Shown here piece by piece: positions 7,457 to 14,254 of a stretch of 18,381 nt of DNA. The stretch is from CAILUG01 sp038125665 (lineage in GTDB: Bacteria > Pseudomonadota > Gammaproteobacteria > Pseudomonadales > Pseudohongiellaceae). Each line of letters begins with the position of its first letter. Position 1 is the stretch's first letter. The notes beneath the pieces were generated by a model. The model was given only the letters and a program-made list of their open reading frames with translations, did no database searches and was not told the DNA's origin. The stretch spans positions 1 to 18,381 of the forward strand of contig JAYPEI010000027.1 of the NCBI GenBank assembly GCA_038125665.1, written 5' to 3'. Position numbers and translations under genes: made by a program.

Positions 7457-8272
7457 ATGAAAAAAATTATCTTAGTACTTTTAAGCTTTTTTATTGGTAC
7501 CAGTGTGTCCGCCGACACTGGTGACTACAGAGTCTTTTTGGGTTGGAATCTTCGAGGTTCTGATTTAGAAAAAAAAATTGAAATAGAAAATATATACTGG
7601 TCAAAAATTCAACACTCTCTATACGAGGCTGGCCTGTTAAAAAGTTATAATATTTTGGCCCTTAATGGGGGTAGCACAAGAGATGACGTTACCTTGGCGG
7701 CCAGTCTGAATTATGGTTCAATTGAAAATTACCAAAAAGCTTCAATTCTTTTTCCAACACTTATCAGCCAGGTTAGAGACACTCTCGATGCAGATACATT
7801 AGAAATGATTGATGCTTTTAATCCTCCCGTTGATCTTCAATATCTCAGTAGGGAGGGAGGAGGTATTTATGGAGAACACATTGATGATTGGCGTTTCGCA
7901 AGGCTTAACTACAGTGAGACAGCTAACCCTTCCGCCTACATCAACGCGGAAAATTCAATAGCAGGACCAATCATTAAAAAAATTATTGACCTGGATGGTG
8001 CACATCTTGTTGGCTGGGGCAATGCACAAATCATTTCTCCTGTCGGAACCGCATACGGTCCAAGAGCTGTCACTTGGGATTTATATAAAAGCTTTGCAGA
8101 TACAATTAACTCAGCTGAAGACTGGTCCAGAGTGTCTGATGATATCAGTGTTGACTTTTTAGAGATAAATAAACTTAGAGATTACGGAAATGGGAGAGGT
8201 TTTTGGAAATCACAAATATATCGTCGCGTCATCTGGATTGATTCTGATGGGGAATTAAAGAGCACTTTATAG
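7457..8272 (+). CDS. Exported two-repeat alpha/beta-barrel-like protein
   Basis: The ATG at 7457 gives MKKIILVLLSFFIGTSVSA, a typical signal peptide, then 252 mature residues. An in-frame ATG at 7445 overlaps the previous gene and adds only MSRN. Two similar units are visible. DYRVFLGWNLRG with a helix, NILALNGGS and LAASLNYGSIENYQKA is followed by WRFARLNYSETANPSAYINA, HLVGWGNAQII and RAVTWDLYKSFADTI. This strand-helix-strand arrangement resembles the product at 5454-6176, so I place both, tentatively, in the dimeric alpha/beta-barrel class. The second helix, IAGPIIKKIIDLDG, is typical of EthD/ABM-type barrels. Function unknown. It ends the operon just before a strong terminator. Confidence 0.75.
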   Translation: MKKIILVLLSFFIGTSVSADTGDYRVFLGWNLRGSDLEKKIEIENIYWSKIQHSLYEAGLLKSYNILALNGGSTRDDVTLAASLNYGSIENYQKASILFPTLISQVRDTLDADTLEMIDAFNPPVDLQYLSREGGGIYGEHIDDWRFARLNYSETANPSAYINAENSIAGPIIKKIIDLDGAHLVGWGNAQIISPVGTAYGPRAVTWDLYKSFADTINSAEDWSRVSDDISVDFLEINKLRDYGNGRGFWKSQIYRRVIWIDSDGELKSTL

Positions 8273-8282
8273 TCATTCAATT

Positions 8283-8322
8283 AATAGGCTTTTAAAACTT
8301 ACATTTAAAAGCCTATTTTTTT
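8283..8322 (+). terminator. Intrinsic terminator of the exported-protein operon
   Basis: A perfect 14-bp stem, AATAGGCTTTTAAA (8283-8296) with its complement at 8304-8317, has a 7-base loop and is followed by TTTTT (8318-8322). It lies 11 bases after the last stop of the operon. The opposite strand lacks a T-run, so it serves mainly the plus strand. Confidence 0.9.
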
Positions 8323-8358
8323 AAAATACTTTTCTGCTATCACAAAAATCTTAAGCCA

Positions 8359-8832
8359 CTAGTAGGCAACGGCTTGACCTTCAACCCCCAGGGATGTGTG
8401 CAAAGTCCGAAGTTTCCATGAGTTATTTTCATAGGTGAATACTCCAGTCATTCTTACTCCTGACAACACTATATCCTCATCTCCTACAAAAATTTCCCAG
8501 TCAGCTATATTCGTAAACCAAGCTGCATCTCCATTTGGAGAATATTGAATGTATCTCTGTGTATTACTTACTTCTATTGAATCAAATGCACCAAATTGAG
8601 AAATGATTGCCCCAACTAGTGCATTCTTGCCTATCCATTTTTCATCTGAATCAGTACCTAAAAAAATTCCATCTTCACTCTCTGAAACTATTGATAAGAA
8701 TCTATCCTGGTCTAGGGTTTCCCAAGACATCATTAAAGCTTCAAGTGTTTTTTCTACATCTTTTGGTGGGGTCATATTCTTTGAACAGCTAACTAATAAT
8801 GCTAGAAAAATAAGTACGGAATAACTTTTCAT
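8359..8832 (-). CDS. NTF2-like (SnoaL-type) lipoprotein
   Basis: A 157-residue product with a lipoprotein signal, LALLVSC (Cys16). It then carries an NTF2-like domain: VEKTLEALMMSWETLDQDRFLSIV, GKNALVGAI, and the strands GDAAWFTNIADWEIF, VRMTGVFTYENNSWKLRTLHTS. This arrangement is common in SnoaL_3/DUF4440-type proteins, which are often of unknown substrate. The CTGAGAGGTAACAATG start region resembles those of the operon on the other strand, so the ribosome site is strong. It is convergent with the seven-gene operon. The predicted location is a membrane-anchored periplasmic protein. The scaffold gap starts 170 bases upstream, so its promoter context is only partly visible. Confidence 0.8.
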   Translation of the reverse strand: MKSYSVLIFLALLVSCSKNMTPPKDVEKTLEALMMSWETLDQDRFLSIVSESEDGIFLGTDSDEKWIGKNALVGAIISQFGAFDSIEVSNTQRYIQYSPNGDAAWFTNIADWEIFVGDEDIVLSGVRMTGVFTYENNSWKLRTLHTSLGVEGQAVAY

Positions 8833-9004
8833 TGTTACCTCTCAGTCATTTTCAGTTTTAATATAGAGCGTACCTGGATATCCCTCAGTTAATACCTTCT
8901 TTTTTGAACTTTTTATATTGCGCATTTGTCTTAAAAATTTTCTTTGATTTAAAGTTAATTATCACCTTTTAATATTTAATTTATCCAAGTGAGGCTATAA
9001 ACTT

Positions 9005-9104
9005 NNNNNNNNNNNNNNNNNNNNNNNNNNNNNNNNNNNNNNNNNNNNNNNNNNNNNNNNNNNNNNNNNNNNNNNNNNNNNNNNNNNNNNNNNNNNNNNN
9101 NNNN
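9005..9104. other. Scaffold gap of 100 N
   Basis: Exactly 100 N, the conventional length for a gap of unknown size. The start of the beta-propeller gene lies inside it. Gene order across this point depends on the scaffolding being right. Confidence 0.98.
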
Positions 9105-10058
9105 CAAAATACTGAAAGTAATTGTTCCTCAGAGTTTGATTTAAGGTATGTCTGCGGTTTATTGAATGCAGAGGACATTATTTCTGTCCCAGGTACCCGA
9201 TTTTTACTCATAAGTGGATATAACGCTGATAACTCAGGTGGACACATTTACTTAATGGATAAGAACACAGAATTTTTTATTAATTTAACAGACCCAGAAT
9301 TTTATCTTGCTGGATCCCCAAGTAGTTTGTTTTCAAAATGTCCAAGTCCTGTTGACATCAGTAATTTTTCACCACACGGTCTTGCACTAAAGGAAATTGA
9401 TGAGAATTTATTTGATATATATATGACTAGTCATGGTGCAAGAGAGGCAATAGAAATTTTTGAACTTAATACCAGAAACATCTCTCCAAAATTAAGTTGG
9501 AAGGGATGCGTTGAACTTGATTCCAGTTTCATGCACAACAGTGTATCTATACTTTCTGATGGAGGGTTTGTTACTACCCAATTTATGAACTGGCAAGATG
9601 GTATTGATAAAGTATTCGCCATGGAAAAAACAGGAAGCTTAGTTGAATGGCATCCGGAACAAGGTTACTCATTAATACCTTCTACAGAGATGGCTGGAGC
9701 AAACGGAATATCTATATCTGATGATGAGAGCACAATTTATGTTGGTGAAAGCGGAACTGGTCAATTAGTTAAATATCAAAAGGAAGACCATGGATTTTCT
9801 TATGAAACATTTCAACTACCAATTCTCCCTGACAACGTAAGATGGACACCAACTGATAATTTAATTTTAGCTGGTAGTAGCCCCGATGCAGAAAACTGGC
9901 ACATACTTGAATTTAATACAACATCAGACGAAGTTAAGATTTTAAAATCCTACCCCTCCTCCACTGTAATTAAAGGAGTAAGTTCTGCCTTAAAAGATGG
10001 TGAGAAAATATACGTAGGCACTTATGGCGGAGATAGAATTGCTGTGGTTCAAGAATGA
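9105..10058 (+). CDS. Beta-propeller protein (SMP-30/paraoxonase-like), 5' end in the gap
   Basis: The frame is open from the last N to TGA at 10056-10058, giving 317 visible residues that begin QNTESNCSSEFDLRYVCGLLNAEDI. The TTG at 9162 is therefore not the real start. Repeated strand blocks (GTRFLLISGYNADNSGGHIYLMD, NLFDIYMTSHG, HNSVSILSDGGFVTTQF, GANGISISDDESTIYVGES, DNVRWTPTDNLILAGSS, KIYVGTYGGDRIAVVQ) fit a six-bladed propeller of the SMP-30/gluconolactonase/strictosidine-synthase group. The stretch FSPHGLALKE...SHGAREAIEIFEL recalls paraoxonase-type arylesterases. Members hydrolyse lactones or esters with a central calcium. A signal peptide is likely hidden in the gap. The stop overlaps the nuclease start by 4 bp (ATGA), implying coupling. 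Confidence 0.75.
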   Translation, partial: QNTESNCSSEFDLRYVCGLLNAEDIISVPGTRFLLISGYNADNSGGHIYLMDKNTEFFINLTDPEFYLAGSPSSLFSKCPSPVDISNFSPHGLALKEIDENLFDIYMTSHGAREAIEIFELNTRNISPKLSWKGCVELDSSFMHNSVSILSDGGFVTTQFMNWQDGIDKVFAMEKTGSLVEWHPEQGYSLIPSTEMAGANGISISDDESTIYVGESGTGQLVKYQKEDHGFSYETFQLPILPDNVRWTPTDNLILAGSSPDAENWHILEFNTTSDEVKILKSYPSSTVIKGVSSALKDGEKIYVGTYGGDRIAVVQE

Positions 10059-10600
10059 AGTTTGGTAAAGTATTTATCTTATTCTTTTATACAGCCTCTA
10101 TATCATCTGGTTTTACACAAAACACATACGACAGGTCAAAATGGAAGCACTGGACAGATTACGACAGTGATTGCCAGAATACTCGCCACGAGATTCTTCT
10201 TGCTACCAGCAATGTCCCTGTGACGTTCACCAGCACTAGCAACTGTACAACAGATACAGGGATGTGGCTTGATCCCTACACGGGTAATTACTACACACTG
10301 GCTTCCGACCTAGATATTGACCATGTGATTGCTCTCAGTTACGCACACGAACATGGAGGCGCTAGTTGGTCTTCAAAGATTAAGGAGCTATTCGCTAATG
10401 ACTTGGAGAACTTGCTCGCTGTAGATGACAACCTAAATTCTTCCAAGGGTGATAAAGGTCCTAATGACTGGATGCCTCCTAATGAGGCATACCACTGCTC
10501 ATACGCATACATATGGAAAAGTGTAGCTGAAAAGTACGATCTGGCTTTAGCAAAAGAAGATGCTGATAAGATCTCTGAGATTCTGGCCGGATGTGAATGA
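10055..10600 (+). CDS. Secreted HNH nuclease (DUF1524-type)
   Basis: A 181-residue protein with a signal peptide ending near SSGFTQ. Residues 85-140 carry the HNH signature DLDIDHVIALSYAHEHGG..W...FANDLENLLAVDDNLNSSKGDKGPNDWMPP. His90 is the likely general base, and Asn126/Asn128 and the KGDKGP segment belong to the second half of the motif. This matches the secreted HNH family related to the GmrSD C-terminal domain (DUF1524). Four cysteines (40, 64, 148, 180) could form two disulfides, fitting an extracellular enzyme. It probably degrades environmental DNA for nutrients. A toxin role is less likely, as no immunity gene is seen. Hand counts of two lines give about 48% GC against about 30% in a line of the gene before it, so separate acquisition is possible. 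Confidence 0.85.
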   Translation: MKFGKVFILFFYTASISSGFTQNTYDRSKWKHWTDYDSDCQNTRHEILLATSNVPVTFTSTSNCTTDTGMWLDPYTGNYYTLASDLDIDHVIALSYAHEHGGASWSSKIKELFANDLENLLAVDDNLNSSKGDKGPNDWMPPNEAYHCSYAYIWKSVAEKYDLALAKEDADKISEILAGCE

Positions 10601-10918
10601 TATTCAGAAGTAGCAGCTTTCCCAATATAGGAGTTTTTAATTTTCTATTACATTAATGACTCACTATTCGAGTCTCATATCCTGAATGGTAATTTAGATC
10701 TTCAAGCTTTCAAAATGAAAAACTAGCCCTTTTAAAATTTTTTGGCAAAAAACAACTGTTTGCAATGTTTAGATTAAACGTTTGAGTGTCTGGGAACGAT
10801 TGCTGAGAGGGATTGACCAGAATTCTTGTGGTATGTACTAAGAATTTTTCTATCTTGAGTCTCTGCAAGCTCGCTTTATTAACACACATTGATGATTTCA
10901 GAGACTTCTAAAATTAAA
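10601..10918. other. Gene-free AT-rich stretch between the nuclease gene and tRNA-Leu
   Basis: I see no credible ORF, integrase fragment or RNA gene here. An 8-bp inverted repeat, AGTCTCTG (10858-10865) and CAGAGACT (10899-10906), has a 33-base loop and no T-run. Both flanking genes point into this stretch, so their termination signals should be here. Only a T-rich run directly after the tRNA 3' end, read on the minus strand, fits. Confidence 0.5.
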
Positions 10919-11002
<84 letters not shown>

Positions 11003-11097
11003 ATTGTTTATTCTGTTGTATCTGCATCACACACTTTCAAGTGACACAAATATGAAGCAACTACTTTATCTGCTCCCAGAAAGTGGCGCAGTATAGC

Positions 11098-11901
11098 TTA
11101 AAGAGAGCCCCCAGGTATAGTACTCTGTGCCGCTCGACCAACTCTTTCTTGAAGACGATTAACGCTATCCTGCAATGAGTTTACAGTCTGATTCATCTGC
11201 AGGCGATAGACATTGATGGATTCGATATCCTGCTCAAACGTCGCTAGCTTACGGCTTAGCTCATCTTGCATTGATGTGTTGGCTGTTTTTACTCTGTTCA
11301 AATCAGCGTTCAGCAAAGTCAATTGTTGCCCGAGATTATCCATACCTGAAAAATTTCTATTAATCTCATCAATACGAGCTTGCATGGCCATCACATTTTC
11401 ATCCAGTGTCTTGCTGTGCTGGCCCACAGTGGCCTGGAGTTCTTTTGAGATGGTTTGAACTGCGGTCATACTAGTTTTTAGCTCACCTACATCACTTCTT
11501 AGTGTATTTCGCGCTGCCCATAGCTTATCAATCTCTGAGAAATTAAAGTTAACGCGCTCAACCAGATCCATCGCATTTTGCTCTGATGCTTGGTCTACTA
11601 GTTTAAGAAGATTTTCCAATTGAACAATACGAGCATTGGCTCCTGACAATTCGGACTGAATTGCGCTCACGCCTTGGTAGAAGAACCAAGCCCCTCCCCC
11701 TGTTGCAAGCATGGCAATGAAGAGAATACTCAAGAGGGTGACAACTGCTCCACTGGTCCGTTGACCGGGCGTATAAGTGGCTATCCCTGTGGCTGAAGTA
11801 CCACGGGTGTATTTAGTATGATGAGCTAGCTCATCACGCTCTGGCATCATACTAGGAATATCGTCAAGGATATCTTGATCTCTGTTTTGTTCTCTGTTCA
11901 T
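11098..11901 (-). CDS. Membrane-anchored coiled-coil protein, unknown function
   Basis: A 267-residue protein. An acidic, polar N-terminus (about 1-50) is followed by one transmembrane helix (about 51-75, TSGAVVTLLSILFIAMLATGG...) and a long periplasmic part (about 80-255) rich in heptad-like leucine, isoleucine and glutamine spacing, clearly coiled coil. It is probably a type II (N-in) inner-membrane protein. I do not recognise a family. It might be a structural or scaffolding protein of the cell envelope. TATAAT (minus strand, 11914-11909) lies only seven bases before the ATG, with a weak TAGG ribosome site. Either the transcript is nearly leaderless or this box is not the promoter. Convergent genes are absent downstream, where tRNA-Leu follows on the same strand. 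Confidence 0.75.
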   Translation of the reverse strand: MNREQNRDQDILDDIPSMMPERDELAHHTKYTRGTSATGIATYTPGQRTSGAVVTLLSILFIAMLATGGGAWFFYQGVSAIQSELSGANARIVQLENLLKLVDQASEQNAMDLVERVNFNFSEIDKLWAARNTLRSDVGELKTSMTAVQTISKELQATVGQHSKTLDENVMAMQARIDEINRNFSGMDNLGQQLTLLNADLNRVKTANTSMQDELSRKLATFEQDIESINVYRLQMNQTVNSLQDSVNRLQERVGRAAQSTIPGGSL

Positions 11902-12018
11902 GCCTAATATTATAACGACAAAATCAAACTAAAATAGGGGGTTAGAGCTGATTCCCGTGAAATTCTTAACTGAGTTGCAGTCGATTTGATCCAGATTTAG
12001 GTTTTCATTGTCACAAGC

Positions 12019-12027
12019 TGTTACAAT
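12019..12027 (+). promoter_or_regulatory. Candidate extended -10 promoter for ligAB
   Basis: TGTTACAAT matches the extended -10 form TGnTATAAT with one mismatch. No good -35 lies 17 bp upstream. Transcription would start near 12034, leaving a leader of about 90 bases that contains the dyad at 12050-12078. Confidence 0.4.
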
Positions 12028-12049
12028 TGCGGCCCTTTGGGAGGTAATG

Positions 12050-12078
12050 TGAGTCTCAAACGACAGATGTCAGACTCA
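12050..12078 (+). promoter_or_regulatory. Nested dyad in the ligA leader
   Basis: Outer arms TGAGTCT (12050-12056) and AGACTCA (12072-12078) are exact complements. Inside them GACA (12062-12065) and TGTC (12068-12071) also pair. The result is either a bulged hairpin in the leader RNA or an operator palindrome 47 bases before the ligA start. No regulator gene lies in the window. Confidence 0.5.
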
Positions 12079-12124
12079 GAAACCTCTGCTATGCAAATTT
12101 TCTACTACAAAAAAGGTACTACAC

Positions 12125-12526
12125 ATGGTCTGGACAAAACATGACTATGAAGACATCCCAGGAACATATGTCTTCGATGGCAAGTACGCCCATGGCTCCT
12201 ATCCACTGAATAAAATGCTGTTCTCTTTTAATACCGAAGAGTGCCGTGATGAATTCGAGAGGGATCCTAGCGCTTACTGCGATAAGTTTGGTGTTGCGGG
12301 TAAGTACAAAGACGCGGTTATCAATAAAGATTTTCTTGGTATGTTAAAAATGGGTGCCAACATTTATTTTATGGCCAAAATGGCTATCCCACGTGGCACA
12401 TCTGTACAGGATTGTGGCGCGCAGTTCCAGGGCATCACAACTAAAGAGTTTCAAGACAAACTTCTACAAAAAGGCGAAGGTCTGGTAGAAAAACTTGAGC
12501 AACGTGGGGGTTATTGGAATGGCTAA
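12125..12526 (+). CDS. ligA: Protocatechuate 4,5-dioxygenase, alpha (small) subunit
   Basis: A 133-residue protein of the LigA family, the small subunit that caps the active site of the class III extradiol dioxygenase LigAB. LigAB opens protocatechuate between C4 and C5 to 4-carboxy-2-hydroxymuconate 6-semialdehyde. DIPGTYVFDG, SYPLNKMLFSF, ...FERDPSAYCDKFGV and MLKMGANIYFMAKMA are the family blocks in the usual order, and the length agrees with known LigA (about 139). The start ATG is preceded by AAGG eight bases upstream. The last eight bases overlap ligB, the tight coupling expected for a 1:1 complex. A LigA alone has no activity. In gallate dioxygenases of the DesB type the two parts are fused, so the split form argues for LigAB. 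Confidence 0.93.
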   Translation: MVWTKHDYEDIPGTYVFDGKYAHGSYPLNKMLFSFNTEECRDEFERDPSAYCDKFGVAGKYKDAVINKDFLGMLKMGANIYFMAKMAIPRGTSVQDCGAQFQGITTKEFQDKLLQKGEGLVEKLEQRGGYWNG

Positions 12527-13358
12527 AATAATTGGTGGTGTGACCAGCTCACACATCCCTGCAGTGGGTAATGCTATTGCAAACAACTTAACACAAGAAC
12601 CCTACTGGAAGCGCTTCTTTGATGGTTATAAGCCTGCCAGCGCTTGGCTGCAAGAAAAAAAACCTGACGTTGCTATTGTAGTTTACAACGATCACGGGCT
12701 TAACTTTTTCCTAGATAAAATGCCAACTTTTGCACTGGGTTGTGCCGATACCTACCACAACGCTGACGAAGGCTGGGGACTTAAGCCGGTCTCCCCTTTT
12801 CAAGGGGATGCTCAATTATCCTGGCATATAGCGGAATCCCTTGTAGCTCAGGAGATAGACTTATGCCTTTGCCAGGAAATGCTGGTAGATCACGGTTTTG
12901 TTAACCCTATCCGCGCTCTCTACGGAACTCATGATGTGTGGCCAATCAAGGCAATCCCACTGGCCGTGAATACTGTTCAGCATCCAGTCCCGACAGCTGA
13001 ACGTTGCTGGAAGCTCGGAAAGGCATTAAAGAAGGCCATCGAATCTTATGACGAAGATATAAAAGTAGTGGTCTTTGGTACTGGTGGGATGTCTCACCAA
13101 CTACAAGGTGAACGCGCCGGCCTTATTAACGTCGAATTCGACTTAGAATGTATGGAAAAGATTGCCAATGATCCAGCATGGTTCGCAAATATGAGTAATT
13201 CAGAAATCATGCGTCTAGCTGGTACAGAAGGCATTGAGACCATTATGTGGATGGTCATGCGTGGTGCTTTGCAAGATGACGCTAAAGTAATCCACAGACA
13301 TTATCACGCACCAATCTCAAACACTGGTTCAGGTGTTTTGGTGATGGAAAACGCCTAG
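12519..13358 (+). CDS. ligB: Protocatechuate 4,5-dioxygenase, beta (catalytic) subunit
   Basis: A 279-residue class III extradiol dioxygenase. His12 (SSHIP), His59 (NDHG) and Glu240 (EGIETIMW) are the Fe(II) ligands and His193 (GTGGMSHQL) the catalytic base. They match LigB His12, His61, Glu242 and His195 with a constant two-residue offset. It works with LigA in the cytoplasm. I use the ATG at 12519, which begins MAKIIGG and overlaps the ligA stop. An upstream in-frame GTG would add eight residues for no reason. The protein is about 20 residues shorter than Sphingobium LigB. The substrate is most likely protocatechuate because ligC, which acts on its ring-cleavage aldehyde, is nearby. Gallate or 3-O-methylgallate remain possible. 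Confidence 0.93.
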   Translation: MAKIIGGVTSSHIPAVGNAIANNLTQEPYWKRFFDGYKPASAWLQEKKPDVAIVVYNDHGLNFFLDKMPTFALGCADTYHNADEGWGLKPVSPFQGDAQLSWHIAESLVAQEIDLCLCQEMLVDHGFVNPIRALYGTHDVWPIKAIPLAVNTVQHPVPTAERCWKLGKALKKAIESYDEDIKVVVFGTGGMSHQLQGERAGLINVEFDLECMEKIANDPAWFANMSNSEIMRLAGTEGIETIMWMVMRGALQDDAKVIHRHYHAPISNTGSGVLVMENA

Positions 13359-13378
13359 TTGCCCTGAGCTTTACCTTA

Positions 13379-13440
13379 CCCCCTCCCAGTTTTGCATTGA
13401 GAACCTAGGAGGGGGATTCTCCCCCCCTCTTGCATTGAGA
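13379..13440 (+). repeat. C-rich direct repeat with a complementary G-rich insert, between ligB and ligK
   Basis: Unit one (13379-13402) is CCCCCTCC, a few bases, then TTGCATTGAGA. Unit two (13421-13440) is CCCCCCCTC followed directly by TTGCATTGAGA. Between them GGAGGGGG (13408-13415) can pair with either C-run, giving two mutually exclusive hairpins. The second copy of TTGCATTGAGA covers the ligK -35 box. Neither hairpin has a T-run, so a simple terminator is unlikely. Confidence 0.7.
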
Positions 13441-13463
13441 CTCGTGCCCACCCGACATATAAT
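13435..13463 (+). promoter_or_regulatory. Sigma-70 promoter for ligK
   Basis: TTGAGA (13435-13440, five of six consensus bases), a 17-bp spacer and a perfect TATAAT (13458-13463) predict a start near 13470, about 23 bases before the ligK ATG. The -35 box lies within the repeat at 13430-13440, so a protein bound there would block or modulate RNA polymerase. Confidence 0.8.
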
Positions 13464-13492
13464 CTGGCCTTTCATTAAAGCAGGATAAGCAG

Positions 13493-14197
13493 ATGTTTAA
13501 ACCCGTCGCAGTACGAAATATTCCCCGCGCAGATCAAAGCGTTATCGATGAACTAGGCTCCATGGGTGTCGCCACTGTCCACGAAGCACAGGGTCGAGTT
13601 GGACTGATGGCACCCTACGTTCGTCCGGTTTATGGCGATCAGCGCCTAGCTGGATCAGCTGTGACTATCTTGGCACAACCTGGTGATAATTGGATGGTCC
13701 ATGTTGCTATCGAACTCTGCAAACCTGGAGACATGCTCGTAATAGGTGTTACTGCCGATAGCTCAGACGGATTCTTTGGTGACTTATTAGCCCATTCTGC
13801 AAAGGCACGCGGAGTTCGCGGACTCATTATTGATGCTGGGGTGAGGGATACAAAAGATCTTAAAGAAATGGGCTTTCCTGTCTGGTCTAAAGCAGTTCAC
13901 AGTAAAGGGACAGTGAAAGAAACACTTGGGTGTGTAAATGTTCCTATTGTCTGTGCCGGTACCTTAGTTAATCCAGGTGATATCATCGTTGCAGATGATG
14001 ATGGCGTCTGCGTGGTTCAACGTCAGCATGCCGAAGCAGTTCGCGATAAGGGCAAGAAGCGCGAGGAGGCAGAAGTAGCTAAACGTGAACGTTTACAAAA
14101 AGGTGAACTAGGACTGGATATTTATAACATGCGTCCACGTCTAGAAGAGGCTGGCTTCATTTATGTAGATTCTCTTGAAGATTTGAATAAGCTATAA
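13493..14197 (+). CDS. ligK: 4-Carboxy-4-hydroxy-2-oxoadipate aldolase
   Basis: A 234-residue member of the HMG/CHA aldolase (RraA-like) family. This class II aldolase splits 4-carboxy-4-hydroxy-2-oxoadipate into pyruvate and oxaloacetate, the last step of protocatechuate 4,5-cleavage, and also decarboxylates oxaloacetate. The signature GDLLA (96-100) ... RGVRGLIIDAGVRD holds Arg118 and metal-binding Asp119. HEAQG (30-34) and PGDNWMVHVA are also family blocks, and the length is normal (about 227-238). AGGA precedes the ATG. It has its own promoter 30 bases upstream and sits between ligB and ligC. RraA, which is shorter (about 160 residues), is excluded by the C-terminal extension KGKKREEAEVAKRERLQKGE. 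Confidence 0.93.
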   Translation: MFKPVAVRNIPRADQSVIDELGSMGVATVHEAQGRVGLMAPYVRPVYGDQRLAGSAVTILAQPGDNWMVHVAIELCKPGDMLVIGVTADSSDGFFGDLLAHSAKARGVRGLIIDAGVRDTKDLKEMGFPVWSKAVHSKGTVKETLGCVNVPIVCAGTLVNPGDIIVADDDGVCVVQRQHAEAVRDKGKKREEAEVAKRERLQKGELGLDIYNMRPRLEEAGFIYVDSLEDLNKL

Positions 14198-14254
14198 CCC
14201 TCTTCCTCTCTTCGAACATCATTTAGGTTAGCGATAAAAAAGGGACAGTTGCAA

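Noticed and set aside
9162..9164. TTG as start of the propeller gene
   Set aside because: The same frame is open and protein-like from 9105 to 9161, so the true start is in the gap.
8981..9247. Minus-strand ORF running through the N block
   Set aside because: It is open only because N codons hide stops, and it opposes the clear propeller frame.
10858..10906. Terminator or attachment site between the nuclease gene and the tRNA
   Set aside because: An 8-bp stem with a 33-base loop and no T-run is within chance; it does not copy the tRNA 3' end.
13379..13430. Intrinsic terminator after ligB
   Set aside because: Stems are GC-rich enough but no T-run follows either hairpin; kept only as a repeat/regulatory structure.
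13437..13444. GAGACTCG, also present in the tRNA-Leu T arm, as an island attachment repeat
   Set aside because: Eight bases only, and located in the ligK promoter; chance match.
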